Shown: positions 9,294-18,924, numbered from the stretch's first letter. The stretch: DNA of 64,000 bases from Bacteroidales bacterium (GCA_017400135.1 JAFPVJ010000004.1:20643-84642); one strand, 5' to 3'. The notes: generated by a model from the sequence alone, not told the origin. Numbers and translations: made by a program.

Positions 9294-11234
9294 ATGGCTT
9301 TTTTGAGATTCAACAAGTCCGAACTGGTCAACCTGTCCTATTCGCTCAAGCGTGAGATCATCTCGGCCAGCAAGACGGGAGCGTATTGCAACACCTCCAT
9401 CCTGACTTGCAACACCCGGCGCTACCACGGCCTGCTCGCCGTGACGCTGGACCGTTTCGGCGGAGACAAGTTCCTGCTGCTGTCCTCCCTGGACGAGAGC
9501 CTGATCGTGAACGGCAAGCAGTTCAACCTGGGCATTCACTGCTACGGAGAATTGTATGAACCCCGCGGTCACAAGTATGTCGTCGATTTCGAGGGCGATC
9601 CCGTGCCGCAGATCACCTACAAGGTGGGGGACATCCTGTTCCGCAAGAGCATCCTGCTCGTCCCCGACCAGGACCAGGTCCTGATCAAGTTCGAGTTGCT
9701 GGAAGCGCCCGCCAAGGCCACGCTGCAGCTGCGGCCTTTCCTGGCCTTCCGCAACATCCACGCGCTGACGAGCCAGAACGCCGAGGCCCGCACGAGCTAC
9801 GAGAGCGTCGCGAACGGCGTGTCGTTCCGGATGTACCCCAACTTCCCGGACCTCAACCTGCAGGTCAGCGACTCGAAGGCGAAGTTCGTGTCCGCGCCCT
9901 ACTGGTACAACGGCATCACCTATTCCGACGAATACCGCCGCGGCTTCGACTGCAAGGAGGACCTGTTTGTCCCGGGTTGGTTCGAAATGACCCTTGCGCC
10001 CGGATCGGAGGTGGTATTCTCCGCCTCGATGAAGGAGGAGGCGCCCGCCGGTTTCAAGCGCAAGTTCAACGACCGCCTGCGCGTCACGCCGCCGGTCACC
10101 GACAGCCGCGACCAGCTGGTGCGCTGCGCCGACACGCTGGTCTGCAACCACAATTACCGCAAGAAGGTCACCGCCGGTTTCTCCTGGCTCTATACCGGCT
10201 TGCTTCGTGAGACTTTGCAGGCGCTCGCGGGCCTGACCCTGTACGCCAAGGGCGATGCCGCCGAGTTCGAGGAGATCCTGGACAACATCGTCGCCGACGA
10301 GCAGGAGCGGCTTTTCTGCCGCACTACCCAGGTCGAGGCGCCCCTTTACATGACCTGCACCCTGCAGGCTTACCTGGACTTCGGCGCCGATCCGGCCCGG
10401 GTCTGGAAGAAATATGGCACCGTGATGCGCGGCATCGTGGAAAGCTATGTGCCGGGCGAACGCAAGGAAGTCGCGATGCAGCCCGACGGCCTGCTCTGGG
10501 CCCAGATGGACGGAGTCGCCCTGTCCTGGATGAACGCCTATATCGACGGCCGCGCGGTGACCGAACGGGCCGGCTACCAGGTCGAGACCAACGCCCTGTG
10601 GTACAACGCCATCTGCTTCGCTCTGGAGATGGAGCGCCGCTACGGTTCCGGCAACGGGGATTTCGTCACCCGCTGGTCCCGCGTCCGCGACCTGATCAAG
10701 GACAACTACCAGAAGACCTTCTGGAACGACTATATCGGCTGCCTGGCCGACTATGTGGACAACGATGGCCAGCATCTGGAGATCCGTCCCAACCAGCTGT
10801 ACGCTGCCTGGGTCAAGTATTCGCCGATCGAGGAGGAGATCATTCCCCAGATCATCCGCGTCGTGGACCGCGAGCTGCTGACCCCGCGCGGCATCCGTAC
10901 CCTCAGCCCCCGCGACGTCCTCTACAAGGGCGTTTACGACGGGTCCCAGATCGAGCGTGACCGCGCTTATCATAACGGCAGCGCCTTCCCCTTCCTGCTC
11001 GAGCCATACGCAGACGTGTGTTTCCGTGTCAAGGGCGAGTCCTTCACGGCGAAGGCCCGTGCCCTTGTGGACGGCTTCTACGAGGACTTGGGCAAGCATG
11101 GCGTCGGCGCCTTCTCCGAGCTGTATGACGGCGATCCGCCCCAGGAGCCGCACGGCGCCATTTCTTCGGCGCTCAGCACCGCGGCCCTGCTTGCGATCGA
11201 ATATAAGTTGAACCAAAACCGCCTTGAGAGATGA
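9294..11234 (+). CDS. Glycogen-debranching-type enzyme (amylo-1,6-glucosidase family)
   Basis: The 646-residue protein has the bacterial GDE N-domain (NTRRYHGLLAVTLD...LLLSSLDESL) and an (alpha/alpha)6 barrel with ETNALWYNAICFALE. The family removes alpha-1,6 branch glucose. Some normally acidic active-site positions differ. The usual GRDT-like motif reads LRET (near residue 305), the D of the D-A-P-L-W-like motif is E (QVEAPLY), and the usual W-M-D-A reads WMNA. The conserved Glu before NALW is kept. Activity may therefore be altered, although the D-to-E changes are conservative. It starts 8 bp after glgB and overlaps the next gene by ATGA. Confidence 0.85.
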   Translation: MAFLRFNKSELVNLSYSLKREIISASKTGAYCNTSILTCNTRRYHGLLAVTLDRFGGDKFLLLSSLDESLIVNGKQFNLGIHCYGELYEPRGHKYVVDFEGDPVPQITYKVGDILFRKSILLVPDQDQVLIKFELLEAPAKATLQLRPFLAFRNIHALTSQNAEARTSYESVANGVSFRMYPNFPDLNLQVSDSKAKFVSAPYWYNGITYSDEYRRGFDCKEDLFVPGWFEMTLAPGSEVVFSASMKEEAPAGFKRKFNDRLRVTPPVTDSRDQLVRCADTLVCNHNYRKKVTAGFSWLYTGLLRETLQALAGLTLYAKGDAAEFEEILDNIVADEQERLFCRTTQVEAPLYMTCTLQAYLDFGADPARVWKKYGTVMRGIVESYVPGERKEVAMQPDGLLWAQMDGVALSWMNAYIDGRAVTERAGYQVETNALWYNAICFALEMERRYGSGNGDFVTRWSRVRDLIKDNYQKTFWNDYIGCLADYVDNDGQHLEIRPNQLYAAWVKYSPIEEEIIPQIIRVVDRELLTPRGIRTLSPRDVLYKGVYDGSQIERDRAYHNGSAFPFLLEPYADVCFRVKGESFTAKARALVDGFYEDLGKHGVGAFSELYDGDPPQEPHGAISSALSTAALLAIEYKLNQNRLER

Positions 11235-12517
11235 GAGTGCTTATGTTCGGCTGGGAGTTTCCTCCCCATATCGCCGGCGGTCTGGGCACCGCCTGCGAAG
11301 GCATTGTGAAGGGTCTCGCCCACAACGGCGTGGAGACGCTCTTCGTGATGCCCTCCGCCTCCGGAGACGAGGACCAGAGCGCGACGACCATCCTCAATGC
11401 GAGCGACGTGGAAGTGCGCAACGTCAGTAGCACGGTCGAGGAGTTCATCAACAAGACCAAATACGTATATGTGGATTCCAGCCTCGTGCCTTACGTGGAT
11501 CCGGAGGAGTATTTCTCCGCCATCGAGGAGATGAAGCGCGAGGGTCGGCTGGAGACGACGGTGGGCTTCGGCCAGAAGTTCAAGTTCTCCGGCAAATACG
11601 GCGCGACCCTGATGGAAGAGGTCGCCCGCTATGCGCAGGTCGGCGGTACGATCGCGATGCAGTATGTCGACCGCTTCGACGTCATCCACGCCCACGACTG
11701 GCTGACCTATCTCGCCGGCATCGCCGCCAAGGAACTGACGGGCAAGCCCCTCGTGGTCCACGTCCACGCCACTTCATACGACCGCGGCGACGAGAAACAT
11801 ATCGACACCCGCGTCCTGGACATCGAGACCCGCGGCATGCAGGCGGCGGACCGCGTGGTCACCGTCAGCGACCTGACGCGCAACATCGTCATCAACCGCT
11901 ACCATATCGATCCCGCCAAGGTCGTCACGGTCCACAACGCCGTGGACTTCAGCGGCCGGGAGAATCTCCAGGTGGAGCGCGGCGTCCGGGACAAGGTCGT
12001 AACCTTCCTGGGCCGCATCACCTTCCAGAAGGGCCCCGAATACTTCATCGAAGCCGCGGCCAAGGTCCTGAAACGGACCAAGGGCGTGCGTTTTGTGATG
12101 GCCGGCAGCGGCGACATGATGAACCGGGCCATCCGCCAGGTAGCGCGCCTGGGCATCTCCGACCGCTTCCATTTCACGGGCTTCCTTCGCGGCGCGGACG
12201 TCCAGAAGATGTTCGCCCTCTCCGACGTCTACATCATGCCGTCGGTCTCCGAGCCCTTCGGCATCTCCCCGCTCGAAGCGATGCGGACCGGGGTGCCTTC
12301 CATCATTTCCCATCAGTCCGGTGCCGCCGAGGTCCTGAAATACGCCTTCAAGGTGGATTTCTGGGACGTGGACGCGATGGCTGACGACATCTATGCGCTG
12401 CTCCAGTACCCCGTCCTTTCGCAGTTCGCCGCCAAGAAGGGTTTCGACGAAGTGAATGAGCTGAAATGGAACAACGCCACCGCCAAGTTGAAAAAAGTTT
12501 ACGAATCGCTGATATGA
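11231..12517 (+). CDS. GT4-family glycosyltransferase of the glycogen locus
   Basis: A 428-residue GT-B transferase. MFGWEFPPHIAGGLGTACEGI at the N-terminus is the glycine-rich acceptor/nucleotide loop seen in starch- and glycogen-synthase-like GT4 and GT5 enzymes. SEPFGISPLEAM about residues 340-350 supplies the E-x7-E motif. IHAHDWLTYLAGIAAKE matches the HDW motif. In Bacteroides a comparable gene sits beside the GH57 and debranching genes. It probably elongates alpha-glucans from an NDP-glucose donor, but donor and exact product are inferred. Both its ends overlap neighbours by ATGA, so it is tightly coupled. Confidence 0.85.
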   Translation: MRVLMFGWEFPPHIAGGLGTACEGIVKGLAHNGVETLFVMPSASGDEDQSATTILNASDVEVRNVSSTVEEFINKTKYVYVDSSLVPYVDPEEYFSAIEEMKREGRLETTVGFGQKFKFSGKYGATLMEEVARYAQVGGTIAMQYVDRFDVIHAHDWLTYLAGIAAKELTGKPLVVHVHATSYDRGDEKHIDTRVLDIETRGMQAADRVVTVSDLTRNIVINRYHIDPAKVVTVHNAVDFSGRENLQVERGVRDKVVTFLGRITFQKGPEYFIEAAAKVLKRTKGVRFVMAGSGDMMNRAIRQVARLGISDRFHFTGFLRGADVQKMFALSDVYIMPSVSEPFGISPLEAMRTGVPSIISHQSGAAEVLKYAFKVDFWDVDAMADDIYALLQYPVLSQFAAKKGFDEVNELKWNNATAKLKKVYESLI

Positions 12518-13719
12518 ACAAGAAGAGCATTTGCCTGTACTTCCAGGTGCACCAGCCTACCCGGCTCCGCCTCTACCGTTTTTTCGATATCGGGAAAGAC
12601 TCCCACTACTATGACGACTTCGGCAACCGGACCAACATCCGGCGGGCCATCCAGGAATGCTATCTTCCGATGAACGCCATCCTGCTCGAGCAGCTGAAGG
12701 CGAAGAAGGGCGCGTACAAGGTGGCGTTCTCCATTGCGGGATCCACGCTCGAGATGTTCGAGCGCTATGCTCCCGAGGTGATCGACAGCTTCCGGGCCCT
12801 CGCTGACACGGGTCAGGTCGAGTTCCTCTGCGAGACGTATTACCATTCCCTGGCCTCCCTGGCTTCCCAGGCCGAGTTCAAGCACCAGGTCGTCAAGCAG
12901 CGGGACAAGATCGAGGAGCTCTTCGGCGTCAAGCCGGTGACCTTCCGCAACACCGAGCTGATCTATTCCGACAGCATCGGCGCCGCCGTGTATGACATGG
13001 GCTTCAAGACGATGCTGACCGAAGGCGCCAAGCACATCCTGGGCTGGAAGAGCCCCGACTACGTGTATTCCTGCGCGGCGCAGCCCAAGCTGAACGTGCT
13101 GATGCGCAACTGGTCGCTCAGCAACGACATCGCCGTGCGTTTCTCCCACACGGACTGGGATGTGTGGCCGCTGACGGCCGAAAAGTATGTGGAGTGGCTC
13201 CGCGGGGCCGAGGGCGACATCGTCAACCTTTTCCTGGATTACGAGGCCTTCGGGATCTTCCATCCGGCGTCGAGCGGCATCTTCGACTTCATGCGGGCTC
13301 TGCCTGACGCGGTGCTCGCTGACGGCACGATGCAGTTCGTGACGCCCGCCGAGGCCGTGAAGAATCACAAGAGCGTCGGCCCCGTCGAGGTGGAGGACGC
13401 GATCTCCTGGTCCAACGTGGAGAGCGACATGACCGTCTATCTGGGCAACGAGCTCCAGCAAGACGCCTTCAACAAGCTCTACGGACTGACCGAGAAACTG
13501 TCCATCCTGGGCGATCCCGTGCTCTGGGCGGACTTCGGGCATCTCCAGGAGAGTGCGAACTTCTACTATATGGGCACGCAGTTCTTCTCGGACGGCATGC
13601 CGCGGAAATTCGCCAATCAGTACGAGACGCCCTACGAAGCCTTCATCAACTACATGAACATCCTGAGCGATTTTATCATCCGGGTGAACGACGCAATGGC
13701 AGTGAGAAATGAGCGATAG
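12514..13719 (+). CDS. GH57 alpha-amylase/4-alpha-glucanotransferase-like
   Basis: The ATG at 12514 overlaps the preceding TGA and gives MNKKSICLYFQVHQPTRLR, the standard GH57 opening with YFQVHQP. The 401 residues carry FLCETYYHSLASL, FRNTELIYSD (the Glu matches the GH57 nucleophile motif) and FLDYEAFGIFH (the Asp matches the acid motif). GH57 enzymes cut or transfer alpha-1,4-glucans inside the cell; no signal peptide is present. The location in the operon implies processing of glycogen or maltodextrin. It overlaps the next gene by 11 bp. Confidence 0.92.
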   Translation: MNKKSICLYFQVHQPTRLRLYRFFDIGKDSHYYDDFGNRTNIRRAIQECYLPMNAILLEQLKAKKGAYKVAFSIAGSTLEMFERYAPEVIDSFRALADTGQVEFLCETYYHSLASLASQAEFKHQVVKQRDKIEELFGVKPVTFRNTELIYSDSIGAAVYDMGFKTMLTEGAKHILGWKSPDYVYSCAAQPKLNVLMRNWSLSNDIAVRFSHTDWDVWPLTAEKYVEWLRGAEGDIVNLFLDYEAFGIFHPASSGIFDFMRALPDAVLADGTMQFVTPAEAVKNHKSVGPVEVEDAISWSNVESDMTVYLGNELQQDAFNKLYGLTEKLSILGDPVLWADFGHLQESANFYYMGTQFFSDGMPRKFANQYETPYEAFINYMNILSDFIIRVNDAMAVRNER

Positions 13720-16700
13720 CGTGAAGATCAACCCCGACTATCTGTTCGAGGTAAGCTGGGAAGTTTGCAACAAGGTCGGCGGCATCTATACCGTGGTTTC
13801 CACCAAGGCTCTTTACCTCAAGGCGCAGCTGAAGCGGCACCACATTCTGATCGGTCCGGACGTTTGGATGGACGTTGAGGCCAATCCCGATTTCATCGAA
13901 GATCCGTCCCTGTACGCCCGCTGGAAGACGCAGGCGGCCAAGGAAGGCTTGCGCGTGCGTATCGGCCGCTGGAACGTGCCGGGCCGTCCGACCGCGATCC
14001 TGATCGATTACAAGAGCCTGCTCGACCGCCAGGACCGGATCCTCGGCCAGCTATGGGAGAGTTTCGGCGTGGATTCGATCACCGGCAACTGGGACTACAA
14101 GGAGTCCGCGCTGTTCGGCTATGCCGCCGGTTGCGCGATCGAGAGTTTCTACAAGCACAACCTCTTTTCCTCCGACAAGGTTGTGGCGCAGTTCCACGAA
14201 TGGCAGACCGGCGCCGGTTTGCTGTACCTGAAAGAGCACTGCCCCGCCGTCGGTACGGTCTTCACGACCCACGCCACCATCGTCGGCCGTTGCATCTGCG
14301 GCAACAATTATCCGCTCTACGGCCGTTTCAACGAGTACAACGCGGACGAGATGGCGTCCCGGCTGGGCGTTAAGGCGCGTTACAGCCTGGAGTCCAAGTC
14401 CGCGCAGAACGCCGACGTCTTCACGACGGTGAGCGACATCACGGCGCGCGAATGCGAGCATTTCGACGGGCGTCCCGTCGATATCGTGACTCCGAACGGT
14501 TTCGAAGACAGCATCACGCCGTCTTCCAAGGAGGCGTTCTTCGAGAAGCGGGCGAAGGCCCGGGCGAAGATGGTCGAGGTCGCTTCCGCGATGTGCGGGA
14601 CCCCGGTCGGCAAGGACGCGCTCCTCGTGGGCATCGGCGGCCGGTACGAGTTCCGCAACAAGGGCATCGACATCTTCATCGACGCCCTGGCGGCGCTGGA
14701 CCGCGAAGGCTGCAAGGACCGCCAGGTCTGCGCCTTCATCATGATTCCCTCCGGCCACAACGGACCGGACCGCAACCTGCTCCGGAAGCTATCCGGCGAG
14801 GGTTGCGCCGACTATACGACCCAGGTCACGCACCAGCTGATGAACCCGGAATGGGATACCGTCACGCGCCGTTTCGCGGAGCAGGGCCTTTACAACCATC
14901 CGGAGAGCGACGTCAAGGTCTTCTTCGTGCCGTCATATCTCAACGGCTCGGACGGCATCTTCGACATGAAGTACTATGACCTGATGTCGGGCCTGGACCT
15001 GACGCTCTTCCCGTCCTATTACGAGCCCTGGGGGTATACCCCGCTGGAGAGCGTGGCCTTCGGCGTCCCGACGCTGACGACCAGCCTGGCCGGCTTCGGT
15101 CTCTGGGTGCGCAACCACTATGGCAAGCCGCATCCGGGCATCACGGTCGTGGACCGGGACGACGACAACTATGACGCGGTCGTCGACGCGGTCAAGTCCC
15201 GCATCCGGGAACTGGCCTCCATCGACCAGGATACCCGCCTGAAATATATGGAAAATGCCAGGGAGCTGTCACGTATCGCACTCTGGCAGAATCAAATAGA
15301 ATATTACAAGCAAGCCTATTCGCTTGCCCTCGAAAAAGTAGTGTCCAGGATGGGAGAGTACCCGTCCCTAAAAGAAGAAAGATTAATGAAAGAGAACGAA
15401 ACACAGATCAGCGCCCCGACCTGGAGAAGCGTGATGGTGACCCGGCATCTGCCCGATGCCCTGGCCGGACTGGAGAAACTGAGCGAGAACCTCTGGTGGT
15501 GCTGGAATGATTCCGCCAAGGCCCTGTTCAAGACCGTGGATCCGGTCATCTGGCACAATTCCGGTCACAATCCCCGCGAGGTGCTGGATACCGTGAGCCT
15601 CAAGCGCTTCAAGCAGCTGGCCCAGGATCCCGAGTTCCTGGCCCGGATGAACGAGGTGCTCGCGGAGTTTGACGCCTACATGGCCGCCAAGGCCGAGAGG
15701 ACCGATCCTTCCATCGCTTATTTCAGCATGGAATACGGTCTGGATACTTCCCTGAAGATTTATTCCGGTGGCCTGGGCATCCTGGCCGGCGACTATCTCA
15801 AGGAGACCAGCGACATGAACGTCAACCTCGTTGCGGTCGGCCTGCTGTATCGCTACGGCTATTTCACCCAGAAGATAACGGCCTACGGCGACCAGGTCGC
15901 CGAATACGACGCCCAGGACTTCCTGCGCATTCCGGCGAAGCCGGTCTTCGACGAGGCGGGCAACTGGCTCACGACGAAGGTCGCTTTCCCGGGTCGGACG
16001 CTCAATGCGCGTGTCTGGAAGGTGGCGGTTGGCCGCACTGACCTCTATCTGCTGGACACCGACTATGAGGCCAACCTGCCCGAGGACCGTCAGGTGACCT
16101 ACCATCTCTACGGCGGCGACTGGGAGAACCGGCTCAAGCAGGAGTTGCTCCTCGGCGTGGGCGGCATCCGCGCCCTGCGCGCCCTGGGTATCGACACACA
16201 GGTCTACCACTGCAACGAGGGCCATGCGGCCTTCATCGGCCTGGAGCGCCTGCGCGAATACATCCAGGACAAGAACCTGGACTTCGCGGAAGCGATGGAA
16301 GTGGTCAAGGCTTCCTCCTTGTTCACGACCCACACGCCCGTGCCCGCCGGCCACGACGCCTTCGACGAAGGTCTGCTGCGCAAGTACATCGGCCATCTCC
16401 CGGAGCAGTTGAAGATCAGCTGGGAGACGATGATGGGCCTCGGCAAGGTGCGCGCCACCGATCCGGGCGAGAAGTTCTCCATGAGCATCCTGGCCGCCAA
16501 CGTGTCCCAGAATGTCAACGGCGTCTCGATGCTGCACGGCAAGGTCAGCCGTGACATCTTCGCGAACATGTATCCCGGCTATCTCCCGGAGGAACTGCAC
16601 ATCAGCTATGTGACCAACGGCGTGCACTATCCGACCTGGGCTTCCAAGGAATGGAAGGCCCTCCACGCCACGGTCTTCGGCGAGGAGTTCAAGACCCATC

Positions 16701-17950
16701 ACTATGACAAGGCCTGCTTCGAGGGGATCTATAATCTGACCGACGCCCAGGTCTGGGACGTCCGCAAGATCCTGAAAAAGGAACTGGTTCGCATCATCAA
16801 TGACCGCCTGGGCAACCAGGCGCTGAGCAGCCACTATTCTCCGAAACAGATCGTCAAGATCAAGGACACGCTCAATCCGGACGTGCTCACGATCGGTTTC
16901 GCCCGCCGTTTCGCGACCTACAAGCGCGCAACCCTGCTCTTCACGGACTTGGACCGGCTCGATGCGATCGTCAACAACCCCGCGCGTCCCGTCCAGTTCA
17001 TCTTTGCCGGCAAGGCCCATCCCGCCGACAAGGCCGGCCAGGACCTGATCCGTCAGATCATCGAGATCTCCAAGCAGGACCGTTTCATCGGCAAGATCGT
17101 CTTCGTGCCCGGTTATGACATTTCGCTGGCCAAGCGCCTGGTCCAGGGCGTCGACGTCTGGATGAACAATCCCACGCGTCCCCAGGAGGCTTCCGGCACA
17201 TCCGGCGAGAAGGCTGCGATGAACGGCGTGATGCATTTCTCCGTCCTCGACGGATGGTGGGTCGAAGGCTACAAGCCGGGCGCCGGCTGGGCCCTCCCGC
17301 AGGAGCGCACCTACGACGACCAGAGCTACCAGAACGAGCTCGACGCCGCGACGATCTACAACATCATCGAGAACGAGATCGCGCCGGCCTATTACGACAA
17401 GGATGCCAAGACCGGGATGTCCGCCGAGTGGATCAGCTACATCAAGAACACCGTCGCGCAGGTGGCGTGCAACTTCACGACCAACCGCATGCTGACGGAT
17501 TACTGCAACCAGTACTACCTCCCGCAGGCGGAGCGTTCCGCCAGCATCTGCGCCGACGATTTCGAGAAGGCACGCCGGATCGCCCTCTGGAAGAAGGAGG
17601 TGCGCCGGGGCTGGGAGAACCTGTCCGTCGTGTCGTACACGCAGCCGGCTGCCTCCTATTCGCTGTCCCCGGACAACGAACTGAAGGCGGAGGTGGTGCT
17701 CAACATCGGCGACCTCAAGCCCGAGGATATCGGCGTGGAGATGCTCTTTACGACCTCCGATCGGAAGGGACGCCTGCACCTGAACAATCTCTTCGAATTC
17801 ACCCTGGTGGAATTCAACGACGGGGTGGCGACCTTCCAGGCTTCCATCCTTCCGGAGGTGACGGGCCTGTACCAGGTGGCGACGCGTGTCTATCCCAAGA
17901 ACGCGGATCTGCCGCATCGGCAGGATTTCCCGCTGGTCAAATGGCTGTAA
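13709..17950 (+). CDS. Glycogen synthase (GT3) fused to glycogen phosphorylase (GT35)
   Basis: One uninterrupted 1413-residue reading frame. Residues 1 to about 550 are a GT3 (eukaryote-type) glycogen synthase: FEVSWEVCNKVGGIYTVVSTKA at the start, and E439-x7-E447 within YYEPWGYTPLESVAFG. From about residue 560 (an internal Met, ATG at 15386) a GT35 alpha-glucan phosphorylase follows, beginning WRSVMVTRHLPDAL with the LSENLWWCWN region. It continues through HCNEGHAAFIGLERL and EASGTSGEKAAMNGV, where K1168 is the expected PLP-binding lysine. The first half builds alpha-1,4-glucan; the second releases glucose 1-phosphate. The linker is charged (PSLKEERLMKENETQ) and the internal ATG has purine-rich upstream bases, so separate translation of the second half is possible. 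Confidence 0.92.
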   Translation: MSDSVKINPDYLFEVSWEVCNKVGGIYTVVSTKALYLKAQLKRHHILIGPDVWMDVEANPDFIEDPSLYARWKTQAAKEGLRVRIGRWNVPGRPTAILIDYKSLLDRQDRILGQLWESFGVDSITGNWDYKESALFGYAAGCAIESFYKHNLFSSDKVVAQFHEWQTGAGLLYLKEHCPAVGTVFTTHATIVGRCICGNNYPLYGRFNEYNADEMASRLGVKARYSLESKSAQNADVFTTVSDITARECEHFDGRPVDIVTPNGFEDSITPSSKEAFFEKRAKARAKMVEVASAMCGTPVGKDALLVGIGGRYEFRNKGIDIFIDALAALDREGCKDRQVCAFIMIPSGHNGPDRNLLRKLSGEGCADYTTQVTHQLMNPEWDTVTRRFAEQGLYNHPESDVKVFFVPSYLNGSDGIFDMKYYDLMSGLDLTLFPSYYEPWGYTPLESVAFGVPTLTTSLAGFGLWVRNHYGKPHPGITVVDRDDDNYDAVVDAVKSRIRELASIDQDTRLKYMENARELSRIALWQNQIEYYKQAYSLALEKVVSRMGEYPSLKEERLMKENETQISAPTWRSVMVTRHLPDALAGLEKLSENLWWCWNDSAKALFKTVDPVIWHNSGHNPREVLDTVSLKRFKQLAQDPEFLARMNEVLAEFDAYMAAKAERTDPSIAYFSMEYGLDTSLKIYSGGLGILAGDYLKETSDMNVNLVAVGLLYRYGYFTQKITAYGDQVAEYDAQDFLRIPAKPVFDEAGNWLTTKVAFPGRTLNARVWKVAVGRTDLYLLDTDYEANLPEDRQVTYHLYGGDWENRLKQELLLGVGGIRALRALGIDTQVYHCNEGHAAFIGLERLREYIQDKNLDFAEAMEVVKASSLFTTHTPVPAGHDAFDEGLLRKYIGHLPEQLKISWETMMGLGKVRATDPGEKFSMSILAANVSQNVNGVSMLHGKVSRDIFANMYPGYLPEELHISYVTNGVHYPTWASKEWKALHATVFGEEFKTHHYDKACFEGIYNLTDAQVWDVRKILKKELVRIINDRLGNQALSSHYSPKQIVKIKDTLNPDVLTIGFARRFATYKRATLLFTDLDRLDAIVNNPARPVQFIFAGKAHPADKAGQDLIRQIIEISKQDRFIGKIVFVPGYDISLAKRLVQGVDVWMNNPTRPQEASGTSGEKAAMNGVMHFSVLDGWWVEGYKPGAGWALPQERTYDDQSYQNELDAATIYNIIENEIAPAYYDKDAKTGMSAEWISYIKNTVAQVACNFTTNRMLTDYCNQYYLPQAERSASICADDFEKARRIALWKKEVRRGWENLSVVSYTQPAASYSLSPDNELKAEVVLNIGDLKPEDIGVEMLFTTSDRKGRLHLNNLFEFTLVEFNDGVATFQASILPEVTGLYQVATRVYPKNADLPHRQDFPLVKWL

Positions 17951-17959
17951 TTCTCTGAG

Positions 17960-18862
17960 ATGGTCGTAGCCACCGGCTTTTTCGACGGCGTCCACCGGGG
18001 TCACCGGATCGTGATCGAGGCGCTGGTCCGTGCCGCGCGGGAGCGGGGCACGGAGAGCGTCGTCGTCACGTTTTGGCCCCATCCCCGCAATGTCCTGCAG
18101 AACGACGCGCGGGGTCTGCGGCTGTTGTCATCCTTCGCCGAGAAGGAGGCGATGCTGCGGGGGCTGGGCGTGGACCGGATGGAGACGATTCCGTTTACCC
18201 GGGAGTTCAGCCGCCTGACGACGGAGGAATATCTGCGCTCGCTGGTGATGGAGCGTTTCGGGGCGGACGCCATCGTGCTGGGCCCCGACAACCGCATCGG
18301 CTACAAGTCCGGGACGACGGACGAGATCGCGGCGATCGCGCAGGGAATGGGCTTGGAAGTGATCCGCACCGAGCCGTTCATCCTGGATGGGGTGACGGTT
18401 AGTTCGACCAAGATTCGGGCTGCGCTGGGTTCCGGGGATGTTTCCCTGGCCCGGGAAATGCTGGGCTATGCCTATCCCTTGTCCGGCATCGTCGTGGAAG
18501 GAGACCGGATTGGACGTACCATCGGTTTCCCGACGGCCAACATGCAGCCGACGGATCCGCTGAAGGTGGTTCCCTCGAACGGCGTGTACCTTTGCCGGGT
18601 GCATACCCTGGGCCGGGACTTCCATGGGATGACCAACATCGGCACGCGGCCCACGGTGACCGGCGTGACGGCGGGGGAGGCCCTGTCCAGCAAGGTCCGT
18701 ACGGTCGAGACGCACATCTTCGACTTCGACGAGGAAATCTACGGCCTCGACATCCGCGTGGAATTCCTGCAGCGCATCCGCTCCGAGCAGCGTTTCGCCT
18801 CCCTGTCCGAGTTGCGGAATCAGCTCGTCCGCGACCGCGCCCTCTGCCAGTCCCTGCTATAG
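17960..18862 (+). CDS. ribF: Bifunctional riboflavin kinase/FAD synthetase
   Basis: RibF converts riboflavin to FMN and then FAD. The 300-residue product opens VVATGFFDGVHRGHRIVI, the nucleotidyltransferase signature (GxFDGxHxGH). ISSTKIRAALGSGDV-like sequence (VSSTKIRAALGSGDV) follows near residue 155. The C-terminal kinase domain has GRTIGFPTANM and GMTNIGTRPTV. The gene starts 9 bp after the fusion gene and is probably the last cistron of the xseA-glycogen transcript. The start is 10-15 residues shorter than many homologues; an alternative start within the preceding gene's end is conceivable. Confidence 0.95.
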   Translation: MVVATGFFDGVHRGHRIVIEALVRAARERGTESVVVTFWPHPRNVLQNDARGLRLLSSFAEKEAMLRGLGVDRMETIPFTREFSRLTTEEYLRSLVMERFGADAIVLGPDNRIGYKSGTTDEIAAIAQGMGLEVIRTEPFILDGVTVSSTKIRAALGSGDVSLAREMLGYAYPLSGIVVEGDRIGRTIGFPTANMQPTDPLKVVPSNGVYLCRVHTLGRDFHGMTNIGTRPTVTGVTAGEALSSKVRTVETHIFDFDEEIYGLDIRVEFLQRIRSEQRFASLSELRNQLVRDRALCQSLL

Positions 18863-18881
18863 GATAATTAAAAATTATTCG

Positions 18882-18889
18882 TATATTTG
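18882..18889 (+). promoter_or_regulatory. -7 box (TATATTTG) for greA
   Basis: TATATTTG matches TAnnTTTG and lies 76 bp upstream of the greA ATG, giving an untranslated leader of about 70 nt. Confidence 0.75.
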
Positions 18890-18903
18890 CAGTCGCAAAA
18901 GGG

Positions 18904-18924
18904 GTTCTGCCGTCCAGGCAGGAC
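18904..18924 (+). other. Hairpin in the greA leader
   Basis: Bases 18904-18911 pair with 18917-18924 (GTTCTGCC with GGCAGGAC, one G-U) around a 5-nt loop. A pyrimidine-rich CTCTCTTTT follows. It could act as an attenuator or an mRNA 5' stabiliser in the greA transcript; the function is an inference. Confidence 0.45.

Noticed and set aside
15383-18082. Long minus-strand frame of 899 codons opposite the phosphorylase half
   Set aside because: Antisense shadow of the fusion gene, with His/Asp/Val-rich low-similarity composition and no promoter.
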